Shown here one piece after another: positions 1 through 23,249 of a stretch of DNA of 64,000 nt. The DNA comes from Clavelina lepadiformis (lineage: Eukaryota; Chordata; Ascidiacea; Aplousobranchia; Clavelinidae). Each line of letters begins with the position of its first letter. Within the stretch, counting starts at the first letter, position 1. The position numbers and the translations under genes are program-made. The notes under the pieces were generated by a model. It was not told where the DNA came from. It saw only the letters and a list, made by a program, of their open reading frames with translations, and did not search any database. Location: assembly GCF_947623445.1 (NCBI RefSeq), contig NC_135248.1:868001-932000 (forward strand). Direction: 5' to 3'.

Positions 1-162
1 CTGAGCGGAACAGAAGAATTGCTTGTGCACTTAAGTTTAAGCATTAGAAATAGGATTAAACAAGTTTAATTGACATAGTTAGATTGGACAAGCAGTTTGA
101 AATGAATCATGTGTGTCTCCACCATGCATTTTATGGGCTAATTTCCTCGATCTTTTTTATAG

Positions 163-3100
163 ATATGCGATGAAAACAACATTGGGATTGGCACAAAGTT
201 ATCAGATGTAGGCAGTTCATCAGACGTGGTTGGATATCATGATTGTCAACCCGGCCAAGTTTTGAAATCTGATGAAAAAGCTGAATATGACGAGGATTCA
301 CAAACAGCGTCACACTTGGAAAATGAAATCATTGGGAACAAAACTTCTGACATTGTGGAAAGTGAAAGCTCGGTTTGGATGATACAGCAAGCGAACAATG
401 ACAAATGCTTCACGAAGTTGTCCACAAACGACCAAGAAAGTGACTCGGATGAAACTCTACTCAAGACAGCGACAAGATCAAATACTTGTGAGAACTGTGG
501 CCAGGAGATTAGTGCTGCAGACAACAACAGAGATGTGACAGCTTCCCGATCTGACGATTCCATCTGTTCCATGCAGTCTTCAGTAAGATTAATATTGATT
601 TTTAAAGTACTTTGTCGTGATTATGTGGCTTAAGATTACCTCCCCTTAATAAGTGTTTTACATCCATCGAGATTACAGGGTGGATGGGCAATACGTTTGG
701 CACACCCTTGCACTCTGGTTGTTATGATAGAAAGTCAATTTTATAATGGACACCATTAAATGTTTTATTTCCAGAACGAACACTATGGTCAGAAGGAGAG
801 AAAATATTGTAGATTGTAGAAAACAGAAAATAAAAACAAATGACTTTTTTTAATGAATGTTTTATATTTGTTCAGTTTAAATTGAATTTCTTCACGTGGT
901 AGCCTTATACTGTGGTTGCAAGATAACTTTAAATAAATTTCTCAGAACGCCGAGTTGTGCCGTATCTGCCACTGTGAAAGTGATGCTGGCATGGGTCCTT
1001 TGATCGCTCCATGCAATTGCAAGGGCACACTTGCCTATGTGCATCACTCATGCCTACAGCAATGGATTAAAAGTTCCGGTAAAATTTCTTCCTATACCAT
1101 TCAATAAGCGTTTGTCCTTCCCTGAATAATGAGTTTGCTTCCAGGAAAACAGTTTCCTGTGTTGTTAATGATGCCGTTATATTTATCCAGATCTTAAGCA
1201 CTGTGAATTGTGTGGGTTTCATTTTTCGATGGATTCAAAATTAAAGCCATTCACCAAGGTTTGCAAAACTAAACATCAGCCCACCATGAAACTTATTGTC
1301 ATTGCACGTAGCGTCATTGATGTGAATGCTAACATTAACATAATACTGAGTATAAATTATTAAAATAGAGCTACCGTACAGTATGTTTTATGAAGAAGTT
1401 TTTGGCCGATTGTGCCACAAGTCAAAACTTCCACAAACATTTCAGTATACAACTATACAGCCATATGCACTACATATAAATATATGTTTTAGTGGGAAAA
1501 ACTGTCTATGTCGACGAGTGAGAGGAGAAAACTCATATTCTCAGCGATATTTCATATAATCGCAATCACCTGCGTCGTTTGGTCGATGTATGTTTTGATC
1601 GACAGAACTGCTCAAGAACTGAGGACTGGTAAGACGACAAGTTTGCTTCTTACCTGCGGTTGCCTCAATATGTTATTTGTGTGCTTAGCTGCTGCATCTT
1701 CACTGGAAGAAGTTGTTTCTTTGACAGGAAGCTTGTCTTTCTTGTTTTGTAGTTAATTTGAAGTTTGTTGTATATTAAGCCAAATCTATTCGTATCAAGC
1801 ACAATTTATATAACACAGTCATTATAAATAATCTACCATTTTTCTTGTGAAACACCCAAGAGCAACTTCTGATTCGCAGTGGTGGACTACTCAGTTTGGT
1901 TGTATTTTAAAAAAGCAACAGAATCATGGCGATCTCACTGAAAACTGTTAAAAATGCTGTTATTGTTTGTAGCTATGTTCACTTTACATATGTACTCCTA
2001 TGTAGACTGTGTGCTGTAATATGATATATAACCAGTAGTGTTTCAGTATTTTCAAATGAATTTTCTTCTAGGCTCACTTCAATGGCCCTTTTGGACCAAG
2101 CTTGTTGTCGTGGCGATTGGTTTTATCGGTGGTTTGGCGTTCATGTACGTTCAGTGCAAGGTGAGTGAGACATTTTTAAATATTAGGGTCAAATGAGTTG
2201 GTCTGCAATGAACTTTGGAACATATCCAAGCATATTTTGCACTCATGCAAACGATTGCTTGCGTTAAATTACGTTGCATTTACAAGCTATTATGTGGTAG
2301 TGATGGGAACAGAACCCTGCCAACCTCAATAGTATATAAAAAATAATAAAAACAGACGCAGAATAAACAGTTGCTCTTAATGCTTCAATATTGGAATCAT
2401 TTCTCGGACATTTGTAACTTTCTGTTTGTGCTGTGAACCCTGACGTCATTGCAATCACCTTGAAAAGCTGTTTGATGGATATTTTGACATCACACACCTA
2501 GTTAACATGTCATAGTCACTTTTTTGTATTTGCTTGTGTAGTTTTGTTATAGATTGATAGAAAAAGTATTCAGTTGTTCTTGTTGCATATTAGGTCTATA
2601 TGAGGTTGTGGAAGAGGCTGAAAGCTTTCAACAGGATTATCTACGTTCAAAGTCAACCCAAAAATCAAGGTCATATTTCAACTGTTATAGTTTAAAAATA
2701 TGTTGAAGGTGGTGTGAGTTAATGCTTGTTGCCAAGGTGTTACTTAAGCGACACCAATTGCTAACTCACTAAACAACGAAGACGGTACATAGGACGATTT
2801 CCTGTTATCAGCCCAATTCAAAACAGGAAGCTGCATCGACAGACGTAATCACTGCAGCATTAAAGCTTAGCCCTTGAGGAAATATATTAACAAAGCAGCT
2901 ATTTTCTTCTCTTCGTTTCAAGACATTTTTTTAAAATTCTGAATAAGAAGGCAGCTGGTAACATGCTTTGTGTCAGTAGCAACTTGCTTTTGCTACGATC
3001 GACACTTTGGCCCAGATTATGACTCGCAGGTTTAAGTTGTTTTTTCATGTAAAGTGCCAGTACAATGCAGAACCTTTAAAAGGATTTTAGGCATGTTGCG

Positions 3101-3299
3101 AAACTGTGCGCTGTCTCTTATGTCCAGTAGTAATGGTTTATAATGTTTCTATTGTTCTCTTTCAGACCTTGAGGCCGGATGTTCCACTCTACTTTCCAGC
3201 TCACTGGAGGGCACTCAAACTAGTCCATCAAGGCCGTTGTGCAATCGTGACGACGCTGAAGACATTCTCAAGGAAAATCAACAAGGGTCACTTGTTTGA
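163..3299 (+). CDS. MARCHF8-like: MARCH1/8-type membrane RING-CH E3 ubiquitin ligase, 3' part
   Basis: Seven coding exons are visible: 163-582, 946-1078, 1191-1258, 1493-1628, 2072-2160, 2594-2669 and 3166-3299 (TGA). All join in phase with GT-AG borders and give about 351 residues; the start codon and first exon(s) lie left of the window. The first exon encodes an acidic, Ser-rich cytosolic region. The next two hold the RING-CH finger: CRICHC, then CNCKG, the HHSC pair and CELCG, i.e. the C4HC3 metal ligands. Two hydrophobic segments follow (exon 1493-1628, then exon 2072-2160 ending in YVQCK), and then [19 protein letters not shown], which closely resembles the segment after TM2 of human MARCH1/MARCH8. 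Family members ubiquitinate membrane receptors in endosomes and at the plasma membrane. The last exon is Ser/Asp-rich and ends in QQGSLV. Which of the MARCH1/8 pair it matches cannot be decided. Confidence 0.9.
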
Positions 3300-5006
3300 T
3301 GTCCATGTAACTTCGTTATTTCCCAAATACTCAGACCTTCTGTTTCATGCCGCAAATACTTGCCAAGTCCCAAGGCTACCTATGTTTACACCAGTCTACT
3401 TACCTATGGTCATACTTTTGCTTTGGTATTAAAGTTTATCTTTAGTCTTTATTGGTTTAGTACACGTTGCATATAAGTGTACGTTCCAATGTTGCTAAAG
3501 TATTGTTGACTATGGAACAATCAGTCCTATCATGCATACACGTACGTATTACATAATATCAGTTGAACGATTTCTTGTGTCACAGCACATTGTACAATGC
3601 TTGCTTATTAGTGAAAGCATAATTCAGCATCACTGAGGACATGATTGTTGAGTTTTTTTCCTAGTATTTATTCTCTGTTCTAACATAGCTTTTGTCTGAC
3701 GACGAAGAAAAATGTTGAAACTGTCATTGCGTTTTTGTGCACTGTCTTGCTGTAGTGATATGCCGGTACGAAGCAGATTATTGTCATCGTTAGTTTTGTA
3801 TGTTTGGTGTCATATTTTTGTTTGTTGACCAGTTCAACTTATTTCTGGTGAATTTGAACAATGAACCACAATCTGAACTTCCCATGAAAGGCAAGTTATG
3901 AGAAAATCACTCCCATTTCCAAGAAACCAGATATTTTTGGTTCGGCTTAAGTAAATTTGGCGTAAATGACTGGCATAATTTTTGTTATTATAGAACTTAC
4001 AGGTCAGGATATAGTTTATCAGACACTTGCGCTTTACCATGAAATGCATTGATTGTGTTTGCAATCCATGTGTACATGTTTAATACTTTTTCAGCATCAG
4101 GTTTGTTTCATATCTCTCATCATGGCGCTCCTATTCAGCACTTGGACAATGATGTGATCCAAGTAATTAGTCACAATCTTACCCACCTTGTGTTCTTTAT
4201 TCTTTTTGTTTTACGTGCAATTGTACTGACGTTTTTGTTGAATGTTGAATTCTTCTGTCACACGCTGGTTTTCTAGCGTTGTTAATCTCAAGAAGATTTA
4301 TTATGTTTGCTAAAATCAACATTCAATTTTGCTTTGACTTGCGTAGGAGTAATATGCAATATACTTCTTGTCTTCAATCTACATTTTTTCTTCAAAGTGT
4401 TCATCGCTGGAATTTTTTGGTGGTTTATGGGGAGTTCCCCTAGTATGAAATCATTTCCGCATAATTGGTGGGTGCTTTTTTACAGGTGACTGTGATATTG
4501 ATGTTAACCGGAAAACGACCTTGTAATAAAATAAGCTTGTCTGCTTAAGTATGTTGAACAGCGGCAGGTGAAAAAACGTAATGGGGTTCCAATTTTATTC
4601 TAAAAACCAAAAACTATAACATTTTAAGAGACATACAAAAATAGGCTTGCAGAGGCGATATATATACAATAGATGTGCTTACAGAAGTGTCACAGTAGTT
4701 TGACAACACAGTGTAGTGAGGCATTGGCATGAAAGGAGCTATGGCTTGTTCTATGCGCATTAAATAAAGCTTTCATGGACGGATGAAAAAACCTGAGCAT
4801 AAATATCAATGAGCGACATGACTGCAATCTCAGCTATAGCTAAGTATCAGCCCAAAGTTTCAAATAAATAATTATCCTAAATTACAGCGATAAAACCAGG
4901 GACCACTCTTATCATGGCTTTGCACGGTGGGCATGTAGATGGAACCTCACTGTTAGTGGACGGCAAGATACATCAGTTCTTCGAATGAAGCGAGGGGAAG
5001 TTTGAA
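3300..5006. other. Tail-to-tail intergenic region
   Basis: This lies between the stop codon of the MARCH-type gene (+) and the last codon of the CDKL2-like gene (-), so it should hold both 3' UTRs. An ATTAAA at 3428-3433 is a possible poly(A) signal for the first gene. AATAAA on the minus strand (4594-4599) could serve the kinase gene. The rest is AT-rich; I see no coding exon, RNA gene or transposon end. Confidence 0.5.
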
Positions 5007-15173
<10,167 letters not shown>

Positions 15174-18100
15174 ATGAAAGCTGCAAAACTTGAATTTAAA
15201 AAAGATCCAGGAGATATTCATTCGCTGTTGGAAAGCACACTTGAAGCCCATCGCAAAGATATTTACGATTATGCCGCAGGACATTTGAATTCCAACAAGT
15301 CAGTTAATACAGTTGTGTTTTAAGCTTTATCAATGAACTATTTTAGCGTTGTTGAAAAACTTTAGCTTTATTTTATTAATGACGTTATTTTCCAGATTAG
15401 CTAAACCACCAGCTACAAATAAACAACCTAACACCGCCGGTACTTCAAACTTCTGGGCAAGTTCAGTTATCAAAGAACGAAAGCCCCGACAAAAATCTTT
15501 GTACGATGAAGATAAAATAAACGAAATGTCCAACGCACTTTTTGATTTTAGTTTTGGAACAACAGCTTTTATTTCCAATTTAAAATCAGATCAGCGTTCT
15601 TCTCTTTCTTCAGAATCCTATAGAGCTGGTACCCCACTGGTGGGTAACATATAATTTCCCTGAATAGTTCATTTAACTTTGATAGATTTTTATATATTTA
15701 ATAGTATGTAATAGTATTTTTGATGATATTTAATATGTTCTAGATTCAAAAGTGTTAAATAGAACATTTTTTTAATAAACATTTCAAGAATTGTTACTAA
15801 CAATTTTTTGTGCTACAACAAGAAGCCACATAATTTATCTCTAAATTTCAAGCCAATAAAATCTCTTTATTGGCTTGAACCTGTATACAGCCTATTTTGC
15901 AAGCAGTCTTTGGAAATGAAACTGACTAAGTATCTTGCATTTTAAGTATAAAAATCATTTTTTTAGGCACTTCCAACACTGTCACTGTCGGAACTGCAGC
16001 TACAGAGGAAGTTATTAAGTCAATTAGCGATTGTGGAGAGTGCTCGCTTTGCATCGTCAAAATCCTCCTTGTCCATCACTTCTCCGAAACCACCATCATC
16101 GCCAAGCGAGAGCAAAAAGAACTTTTTACAAAGGAAAACTCACGCGTCCAATGTGAGTGGATGATTAGAATAGTTTAAAGACCAATATTATGCTTAATTT
16201 TGTTAATGAACCACTTGTAAGTTTCATTTCGTACCAGAATTAAAATGCTTTGATAAAACTGACAGTCTTAAATATACAGAATGTAACAGGGATAATTTTA
16301 ATATAATGCTACAGTGACTGCAATTGGTTATGCGATGAATCACAATGCTACATTATGTGATATGCATTTGATGCATTCATAAATATATAAACTTAAAACT
16401 GAAACAATTGGTAATATTCGCATTAATAATGGAGCAAGTTAAAAGTTTGTTTTTTGCCAACAGCACATGTCCTGAGGCAAAACATCCAGACATACGACAT
16501 GATTTCAAGTTGAAGTTGATAACTTCTTTTAATTTTTTTAAGGTTTACGTTGAAGAATTAAAACTTCCAGAGTTGATGCTCCCGTCTGTAAACTCACTAG
16601 TGGGGATTCCGCCATCTTTACAGCAGGATGAGAAGTACGGGACATCTCGACGCGTGCACGAGCGAAGGAAGTTTGTCACGACTCATCATGCTGGCGTGAC
16701 CAGGAAGGACCAGTTTCAGAAAATGCTCGATTTTGATCGGACCATCCTCAAAAAGTATCGAGCCTTGTTCAATTTACTGCCCGATAAATATTGGCCTGAC
16801 ATAGTGGCTTTAAATTTTTATTCCTATTTGTGACATAGATAACATATAACAAAAATGATGATACGGTCAATTTGAATTAACATCGAATGGTCGAATTTGA
16901 CATTTACAGGCATGAAACCTTGGAACATAACCTTCGGGATGGACACAAAGCTGTTGAACATTTGGAACACAAACTAGTGCAAAGGCTTTTAGATTTGCAA
17001 CTAAAAGAACTGCCGCTGGGGCCTAGTTTTGAACGGCTGCAAGTGAGTGAAAATATTTATATTTTTGTGTTTATGCAAGTCAGTGTTTCCCAAAATGGGG
17101 TATACAAATAAGAGGGTTACAGAGCATTATAAAATCGTTGCATGCAACATTTTAAAGTGCCATAGAATCCCAGCTGCTATGCGTACAAAAACAAAAATGC
17201 ATTTTATTTTGAGATGTTTTTTTAAGTAATTTTTGAGAAGTAAAAGTGCAAATTTTTGGGTTCCACACATTTTTAAAAGGATTGGTTACTGCAGGATACC
17301 TAACTTTTTAAGAAAGTGAATCCCGCTATCAACGCAATCCTAAACGCTCCAATGTACCTGCTCATAATAATCAGTATTTTCGGCAAAAACACTCCATGAT
17401 ATCAGGCTGAAACGAACAGAGTTGGTTCCTTGCATCAAACAAACCTGAAGCCTAGACCCAAAGCTCTCGTTGAACTTCGAGTAACAACACAAGTTTGAAT
17501 TTTAAATGAAATTTGCACTAAATTTAGTTCCAACACCTATCGCATGTTTATGAAATTAATGCATAGTGGTCAATGTGGTGATGAATTGAACGAGCGTGGG
17601 GCAGACGATCTTTTTAAGAAGCAAAAGCGAGTTCCGGGACAAAAAGTTGGGAAACACTAATCTAAGTCTACAAAAAAAAGAGACAAAAATTATATTTTGG
17701 TGCTTTTAAGCTGATAAGTTGTGTCTGGTCGCATATTCTTATGGTATAAAATATCGGGAGTTATTATTTCATAATAATCTTTTTTCCATTTTTCCACTTC
17801 AATTTCAGCTCTATTCAGAAATTTGGAGTGACCTGACAATTGACTCGTCCATTCTTGGAAGCTTGCTTGGAGAGATAAAAGAAGAATATGACAGTTATCT
17901 GACTTTTCTACTTGACTCCATGAAATCTTCGAACCGAGTCGAATTGGCCAGTTGTTTGAAGGAAGCTGAGGACGTGTCGAATGATGAGAAATTAAGAATT
18001 GCGGAAGAAGTTTGCAATGAGGTGGAGACTCTGGAGACACTCTGCAAGGAAGCTTTGTTAAGGTCGGCGTGATACGATCTTTGTCAATACAGCGTAGGAT

Positions 18101-19681
18101 GTTTAGTGATGAAGTCAGTTGTTATCTGATTTAATGCCATAGGAAAAATATAAAGAAAATACAGACCCTCAACAACACGATTACTTTCATGTTCTGGGCA
18201 GGAACAGTAAACTTCAGGAAGAAATAACTGCCGACAAGGAGAGAATAGAAGAAGAACGGAGGTTGCAGAAGTTGGAGGATGAAGAAAACATCAGGAGGTA
18301 AATAATCTCTTTTAAATTGAGATCGGTGACCATGGAGTGATATTGAATCACCAATCCAGTAGTCACATAATGACTCCATACCATTCGCTGCAAGATGATT
18401 TATGTGAGTTAGCGCCGACTAAAAACAAACAGTCGCCACCAGGAGAAAACATTCCCTGCCCAGGCGATGCTTGGTCTGATGCTTGAAATGTTTCTGTTGC
18501 TTTAACTCAACCCGTCTTTATGAGGTCACACATGAAACTTTATTGTCATTCTTTTCTCTCGCCCAGAATGATGCCACTGAGGAGGGTACGTCTTAAAACA
18601 GCTTCATTTTCAACGATACCGTTGTGTTTGACGACCGAGAAACGATTGAAAGTAAGATGTTCAGAATAATAACAATTAGAGAGAGTTTAATTTTGTGTTT
18701 CGTTCTTAGAAGCAGATCTTTACTTAAACATACAAAATTAAAGGTATTTGAAGTTGGCAATGTTTCCGTATTCGTCTTCGTATTTTACTGTGTTTAACAT
18801 CTTCTTGTAACCAATGTAATGCGAAATTTTCCTGCAGTATTTGCGCGCTGAGATCTTGAGAAAACTTGACGAAGTTAATGAAGAAAAGTTCAAACTAAAG
18901 TGAGATGTTTTGTGTTTATTTGTTGATCATGCCGGGCTTGAACTGGCGATCAACGAATTTTGTTAAAACTTCTCCTAATTGACCTTTCTCAAAAGTCGAG
19001 GTGTCTAATTGTTCTGAATGGAACTCCATACTGTAGGTCTGTACACTCGCATTTAGAATTCTTACTCTCGCGTACATTTTCCCTGTTGGTTACTTAGAAA
19101 TTGCTACGTTCCCAAGCCTACCCATAGAAATCTTCAACACGCGGTGAAAGATTTAGAAATCGAATTGCAGAAGCTGCAACGACAGAACGATTTTCTTGAA
19201 CAGAACCAGCAGGTGATATTTTCACTCGTAGTGTAGTTGTAAAGATCCTTCTTTACGACTAAGACTCTGTCACTGCTTACTAACGGTTTTATGAAGTCTT
19301 ACGTAATCGGTAGCATTTTATTTTGTTGCTTCACTACGCCATGGTAGTGATTTTATTACAAATGAATACGTCATAATTGCATGGGAGCTAGGTGGTATTC
19401 TTAATCTGGGCTTTCTTTTTTCTTCATTGTCAGGATTTTTCAGTAGAACTGGCAGATTCCCTTCGCCGCTGTAGGGTGGATGACGAAGCAATGCGGTGAG
19501 ATCACGTGAATTTTATGTTGTATTACTTGCCGTTGCAGTTGAGACAATTGCAATTCATAAAATGTTATTGTCTTGGGCAATTCTGGTGTCCTGCGAACTC
19601 ACAACACTTAACAAAGATTTATTTTGCAGCGTTATTTGGAAGATAGTTGAAGGGCAAGACAACGAACCATCGAAATCATGA
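15174..19681 (+). CDS. Coiled-coil protein of the TSNAXIP1/C6orf118 type
   Basis: Exons: 15174-15298, 15396-15639, 15967-16152, 16543-16754, 16910-17042, 17809-18021 (or 18062), 18143-18297, 18567-18585, 18838-18899, 19098-19212, 19434-19495 and 19630-19681 (TGA), about 525 residues. The N-terminal half is Ser/Pro-rich and basic. From the fourth exon on come DFDRTILKK, the helical HETLEHNLRDGHKAVEHLEH and SLLGEIKEEYDSYL, a pattern I associate with the translin-associated-factor-X-interacting N-terminal domain. The rest is charged coiled coil. Family members are linked to sperm and cilia. The junction after 17809 is unsettled: the obvious donor at 18062 is out of phase with the acceptor at 18143, whereas a weaker donor at 18021 is in phase. 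A 19-nt microexon (18567-18585) encodes MMPLRR. The exon structure is well supported; the family name is by motif memory only. Confidence 0.7.
17081..17659. mobile_element. hAT-type non-autonomous element in an intron
   Basis: The left end CAGTGTTTCCCAA is matched by its inverse TTGGGAAACACTA at the right end, 579 bp apart. Flanks ATGCAAGT and ATCTAAGT agree at six of eight positions, as expected for an aged 8-bp hAT target duplication. No transposase frame is visible inside. It sits in the 766-bp intron before the exon at 17809 of the TSNAXIP1-like gene. Confidence 0.75.
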
Positions 19682-19754
19682 AGTGGAGCATTGCCGCGGA
19701 GCACGCCGTCTTTTGATGCGCTTATTCTTTGGTTTTTATCTGTTTTTGTTTCGT

Positions 19755-19760
19755 AATAAA
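19755..19760 (+). terminator. Poly(A) signal AATAAA of the TSNAXIP1-like gene
   Basis: AATAAA 74 bp after the stop codon; spacing suits 3'-end formation. Confidence 0.6.
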
Positions 19761-20580
19761 AAATAGAAATACTTCCTGGCGGCTCAGTTCCAACTCGAGG
19801 CATAGCTCAGCAGTAATTTTGAAGTGGTTTCATATTAGGTAATAATATTATGGGATTTGGGTGGTGTAATGGTTTTGGGATGGCCTAAGCCAAACCCAGT
19901 CTTTTAGTTTTATTGTCTGACTCCTATGATTGTCTTTGACTCCGTTGCGTTTACTGTCTCTATTCTGCTTCTTAAATCAACACCAACTTCGTAAGTTCAA
20001 ATTGATATATTGTCCGAATAACTTGTCCGAATTAGAATATTTACACCATGATTCCAATTCCCAATATCTTAGCAATTACTTCAATTTACAGGAATAACTC
20101 AGAAAGAAAGAATTTCTCCGAGTCTGAGAAGAGTACTAGCAAGTCCTGAAGGGACAAGCCCTTGCAGAGCCTCGCCGGCCAGAACATCCAGCATAACGAT
20201 TTGAACCAAGCTTAACGTTTTATATCATACACGTCAGCCAATCAGCTAACGCCATGTTCTATTATTACACTGCTACCATAAAACCACGTGTCGCATATTG
20301 TACGTTATCTGAACGTTTTCAAGTACACTCAAACTTTACGCCGTGGAAACAACGCTACTTGAAATGCTTATATCTGCGTCCAATATGTCAGTTAGAAATA
20401 CAATTTGTTTGAATAAGAGCTTAGCATGAATACGAAGCTTTTGCAAACATTACATTATCTAAACTGGAGAAAAAATACAAAAACTCATACAATGCCAATT
20501 TATATAACTAATTGCAATTTCTACATGATCCCCACAATATCAACTGAATACTTAATGTACGACATTTATTCTGTATAACA

Positions 20581-20660
20581 CAGTAGAATCTGGGTAAGTC
20601 GAACACTCGATAGACCGCAGTGAAATGGTCGCCTTAGTGAGTTTAGCACTGAGGTATGAC
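20581..20660 (+). mobile_element. Possible pogo/Tigger-like terminal fragment
   Basis: CAGTAGAATCTGGGTAAGTC followed by GAACACTCGATAGACCG resembles the end consensus of pogo/Tigger elements (CAGTAGAA-CTCG-TAAGTCG type). No matching inverted end was found nearby, so it is at most a fragment. Confidence 0.3.
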
Positions 20661-20723
20661 GTAACAAAACAACGGAAGATCGTGTTGCTTATATAGCTTA
20701 GCTCTAGATTCTAGAATCTAGAC

Positions 20724-21500
20724 CAGTGGTTGGCAAACTGCGGCTCGCCGGCATGTTTTTAGTGGCTCTTCTAGTCGAATCGTTAAATTCCAAAAATATT
20801 GTAAAGGCTACCAAGAGTACCGTTTATGAACGTCTCCCTGTTTTTCTTTTCTTTATTTAGGCCAGCATTTCGTTTATGACGTAACAATAGACATACAATC
20901 CGAAGAGTTAGTTAACAGCAAGTCAACGCAATTTCATTGCCAAGACAATAAGCTTTAGCTCAGTTCAGTCTACTTAAATACACAGCAAAACGAAAACCAT
21001 GACATCTAATGCTAGCAAATATAGTCTTTAACAAAGATGTGCAAACTGTGGCTCACCGACATGTTTTTAGTGGCTGCTCTAACAACAAACCATCACAAAT
21101 TAAGGTCAAATACGCACTGGACCGAAACCATTTATGCTTTATTTCTATGCGTGCATGCGACTTTAGTCACAATCGCCGCGTTACCGTTTCAAAACTGCTC
21201 AAAATGCTTCTACAGGCCCTTCAGAACTCTTTGGTAGATGGTTGTTTTAATGCAACTGTTAAAATCTTGGACATAATGTTTTGAATCTTTTATCGAATCG
21301 TGTTGTATTCTCGAAGACTGGCATTAATGTATCTTTTTCTTTCAGAAATGGTTTCGAATATTTTACACGTTTTAAAACTAGTTAGAAAGCTGCATCGCAC
21401 CACTTGCTCAAGGCCAAATTAGCCTCTTTCGTGCCACACTCCGGGTCCAATTTTTTTTTTAGCCAGCGGCGGAAAACCGCGGCTCAGAGACTACATTGTC
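20724..21500 (+). mobile_element. Cluster of decayed hAT-like ends
   Basis: Three related segments occur in the same orientation. At 20724 it reads CAGTGGTTGGCAAACTGCGG then CTCGCCGGCATG; near 21041 TGCAAACTGTGGCTCACCGA then CATG; near 21463 CAGCGGCGGAAAACCGCGGC. The first two share about 38 bp including ATGTTTTTAGTGGCT. The CAG-G-TT-GCAAACT start is typical of hAT elements. No intact element or transposase can be delimited. Confidence 0.45.
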
Positions 21501-22593
21501 TCCATTATAGTGTTGTAATGCATGCTTTGCTCCCAAGTGCCCTCCCACATTCGCCCATCTTATTTATATGGTAACTATCATGGTGATTGCTAATGTAACA
21601 TGTTTGCGACCACCTGCGTCCCATAATTCTTTGTCCCCCAAATTTAGGGCAAAAATAAAATGAATGAACTGATCAAGCACAGTGTTCATCAAACTAATGT
21701 AGTATGGCGTGTGGTAAATGTCACATGGCCTCTAACACAATTGGCGTATGGCTAAATCCTTTTGAACAAGCATAAAAATGAAATGAAACGGTAGAATTAT
21801 TCAAGTTGGCCTGGCCTACCTTACGTGTTACAGTGGTCTATGTACAGCGTAGTAGGTTAGTTGACGAAAGAAATTTCGTATTCTAGGATGTCCGTTAATT
21901 TTTCAAATACGTAAAAGTATCTTATTTAACTAGGTTGCCTTTATCGCCAAGTGAAGACACATTAAAAGTCTGGAATTAAAAACAGTGTTTTCCAACTAAA
22001 CTGTAGGCCTATTCTCTTCGCTTCAGGCTTTTAGTGAGATCCGCTAGGTGCCTTATCCACTACGGTGTAGGCCTACTAGTGCTATACAAAGTATAGGCCT
22101 ACGCGCAAGGCTGTAGGGAGCGCTGAAATTAAAATACTGAAATAGGTGAAATTACAGAGCATATATAAGGTCTGAAGTTATTCATGAAAAACAGGGAACG
22201 CATTTTTGTTTGTAAAATCTCAAAATAGAATAGGCCTAGTAACATGTGTAACATTATCATCATCAGAATACTGGAAAGCTTTAAAATTGGATAAATGATA
22301 CCGTTAAAAGCCAGTGTCCATGACGATGGCATTATCCCAGATTAAAAAGTTTCGAACTTTACAAAATGCACGGAGATTTTTACCTCAAAAACATGAAAAA
22401 TGTGAAGATTGCGATCTGGGTCTTGGCCTGTATTAAAGGCATATATTCTTCCAGATGTCAGATGCTATGTTTATTTTTTGCTTTGTGCTCCCATGTTATA
22501 TCTATTTCAAATCATACGTATACAGGCTGTAAGAGTAGTTTGAAAAGTGCCTGGAATTTGAGTTCAGAAAAATAATCTGCATTGAGTAAGAAA

Positions 22594-22980
22594 ATGTCGA
22601 ATAGTAAACAGGATGATGACGCACCAGTGACGTACGAAGATCAAAAGAAAATAAACCTTTTTGCTCGTAAAAACGTTCAGTTGAATGAACTACGGAGCCA
22701 GGTTGAAGGGAAGAAAAAAGTTTTGCAAAACGTTGAAGACGCCTCTGATGACCTGCTTCTGTTGGAAGACGAAAACGTGAACGTTGATTTTAAAATTGGT
22801 GAAGTTTTCATAGAGCACTCACAAGACGAAACCCAGGATCTACTTGAAAAAGTCAAAATCAACCTGAATGATGACATTAGCGGATTACAGAAAGAAAGTT
22901 CAGAAATTGAAAAAGTTATGAATGATCTAAAAGTGCAGTTATACGCAAAGTTTGGCGATAACATCAATCTAGAACCTTAA
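22594..22980 (+). CDS. PFDN4: Prefoldin subunit 4, copy A
   Basis: A single intronless frame of 128 codons. VTYEDQKKINLFARKN, the central DLLLLEDENVNVDFKIGEVF, HSQDETQDLLE and LKVQLYAKFGDNINLE match human PFDN4 (EDQQKINKFAR, IGDVFISHSQEETQEMLEE, LKVQLYAKFGSNINLE) at about the right length (human 134). The two helices flanking a beta hairpin are the classic beta-type prefoldin coiled coil. The hexameric prefoldin hands nascent actin and tubulin to the TRiC chaperonin in the cytosol. The ATG at 22594 is used because it precedes all conserved sequence. A TACAG at 22518-22522 could be a splice or trans-splice acceptor. It is followed by AATAAA at 23179-23184 and by the sulfotransferase start at 23250. 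Confidence 0.93.
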   Translation: MSNSKQDDDAPVTYEDQKKINLFARKNVQLNELRSQVEGKKKVLQNVEDASDDLLLLEDENVNVDFKIGEVFIEHSQDETQDLLEKVKINLNDDISGLQKESSEIEKVMNDLKVQLYAKFGDNINLEP

Positions 22981-23178
22981 ACATTTCTTCAATTAAGCAC
23001 CATGAAATGGTTTTTCTATATCTGTGTGAAACTCTGTGCAGTAGTGTGTGCTTGGTTTTTTAATATGTTGCTGTGTAGCACATGGTTTGTATGTAGCTTG
23101 CAGGTTTGAATTATTGTTATTGTGGGTACACTTGTATTGACAGTATGAGAATGATAGTTATGACCATCACCAGTGCAT

Positions 23179-23184
23179 AATAAA
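23179..23184 (+). terminator. Poly(A) signal AATAAA between PFDN4 A and sulfotransferase A
   Basis: The only AATAAA after the PFDN4 stop codon. It ends 66 bp before the next start codon, leaving no room for a conventional promoter. Confidence 0.6.
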
Positions 23185-23249
23185 TTGATATTTAAAAATT
23201 ATCCCATTGTTTGGTCAGAGTAATTTAAGGAAAATCATTAAGGTGGAGA

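Larger units (their letters stand above)
19761..22465. other. Intergenic region with transposon debris
   Basis: No convincing gene lies between the TSNAXIP1-like gene and the duplicated prefoldin unit. It contains a pogo/Tigger-like fragment and several decayed hAT-like ends, listed separately. The remainder is AT-rich without recognisable structure. Confidence 0.5.

Noticed and set aside
3106-3432. 108-codon open frame over the last MARCH exon
   Set aside because: The frame continuing from the upstream exon is a different one ([12 protein letters not shown]..., ending at 3299); the longer frame is a shadow.
22366-22575. Small frame just upstream of PFDN4 copy A (and its partner near 25063)
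   Set aside because: Only the duplicated part is shared, the rest differs completely, and it falls in the expected 5' UTR.
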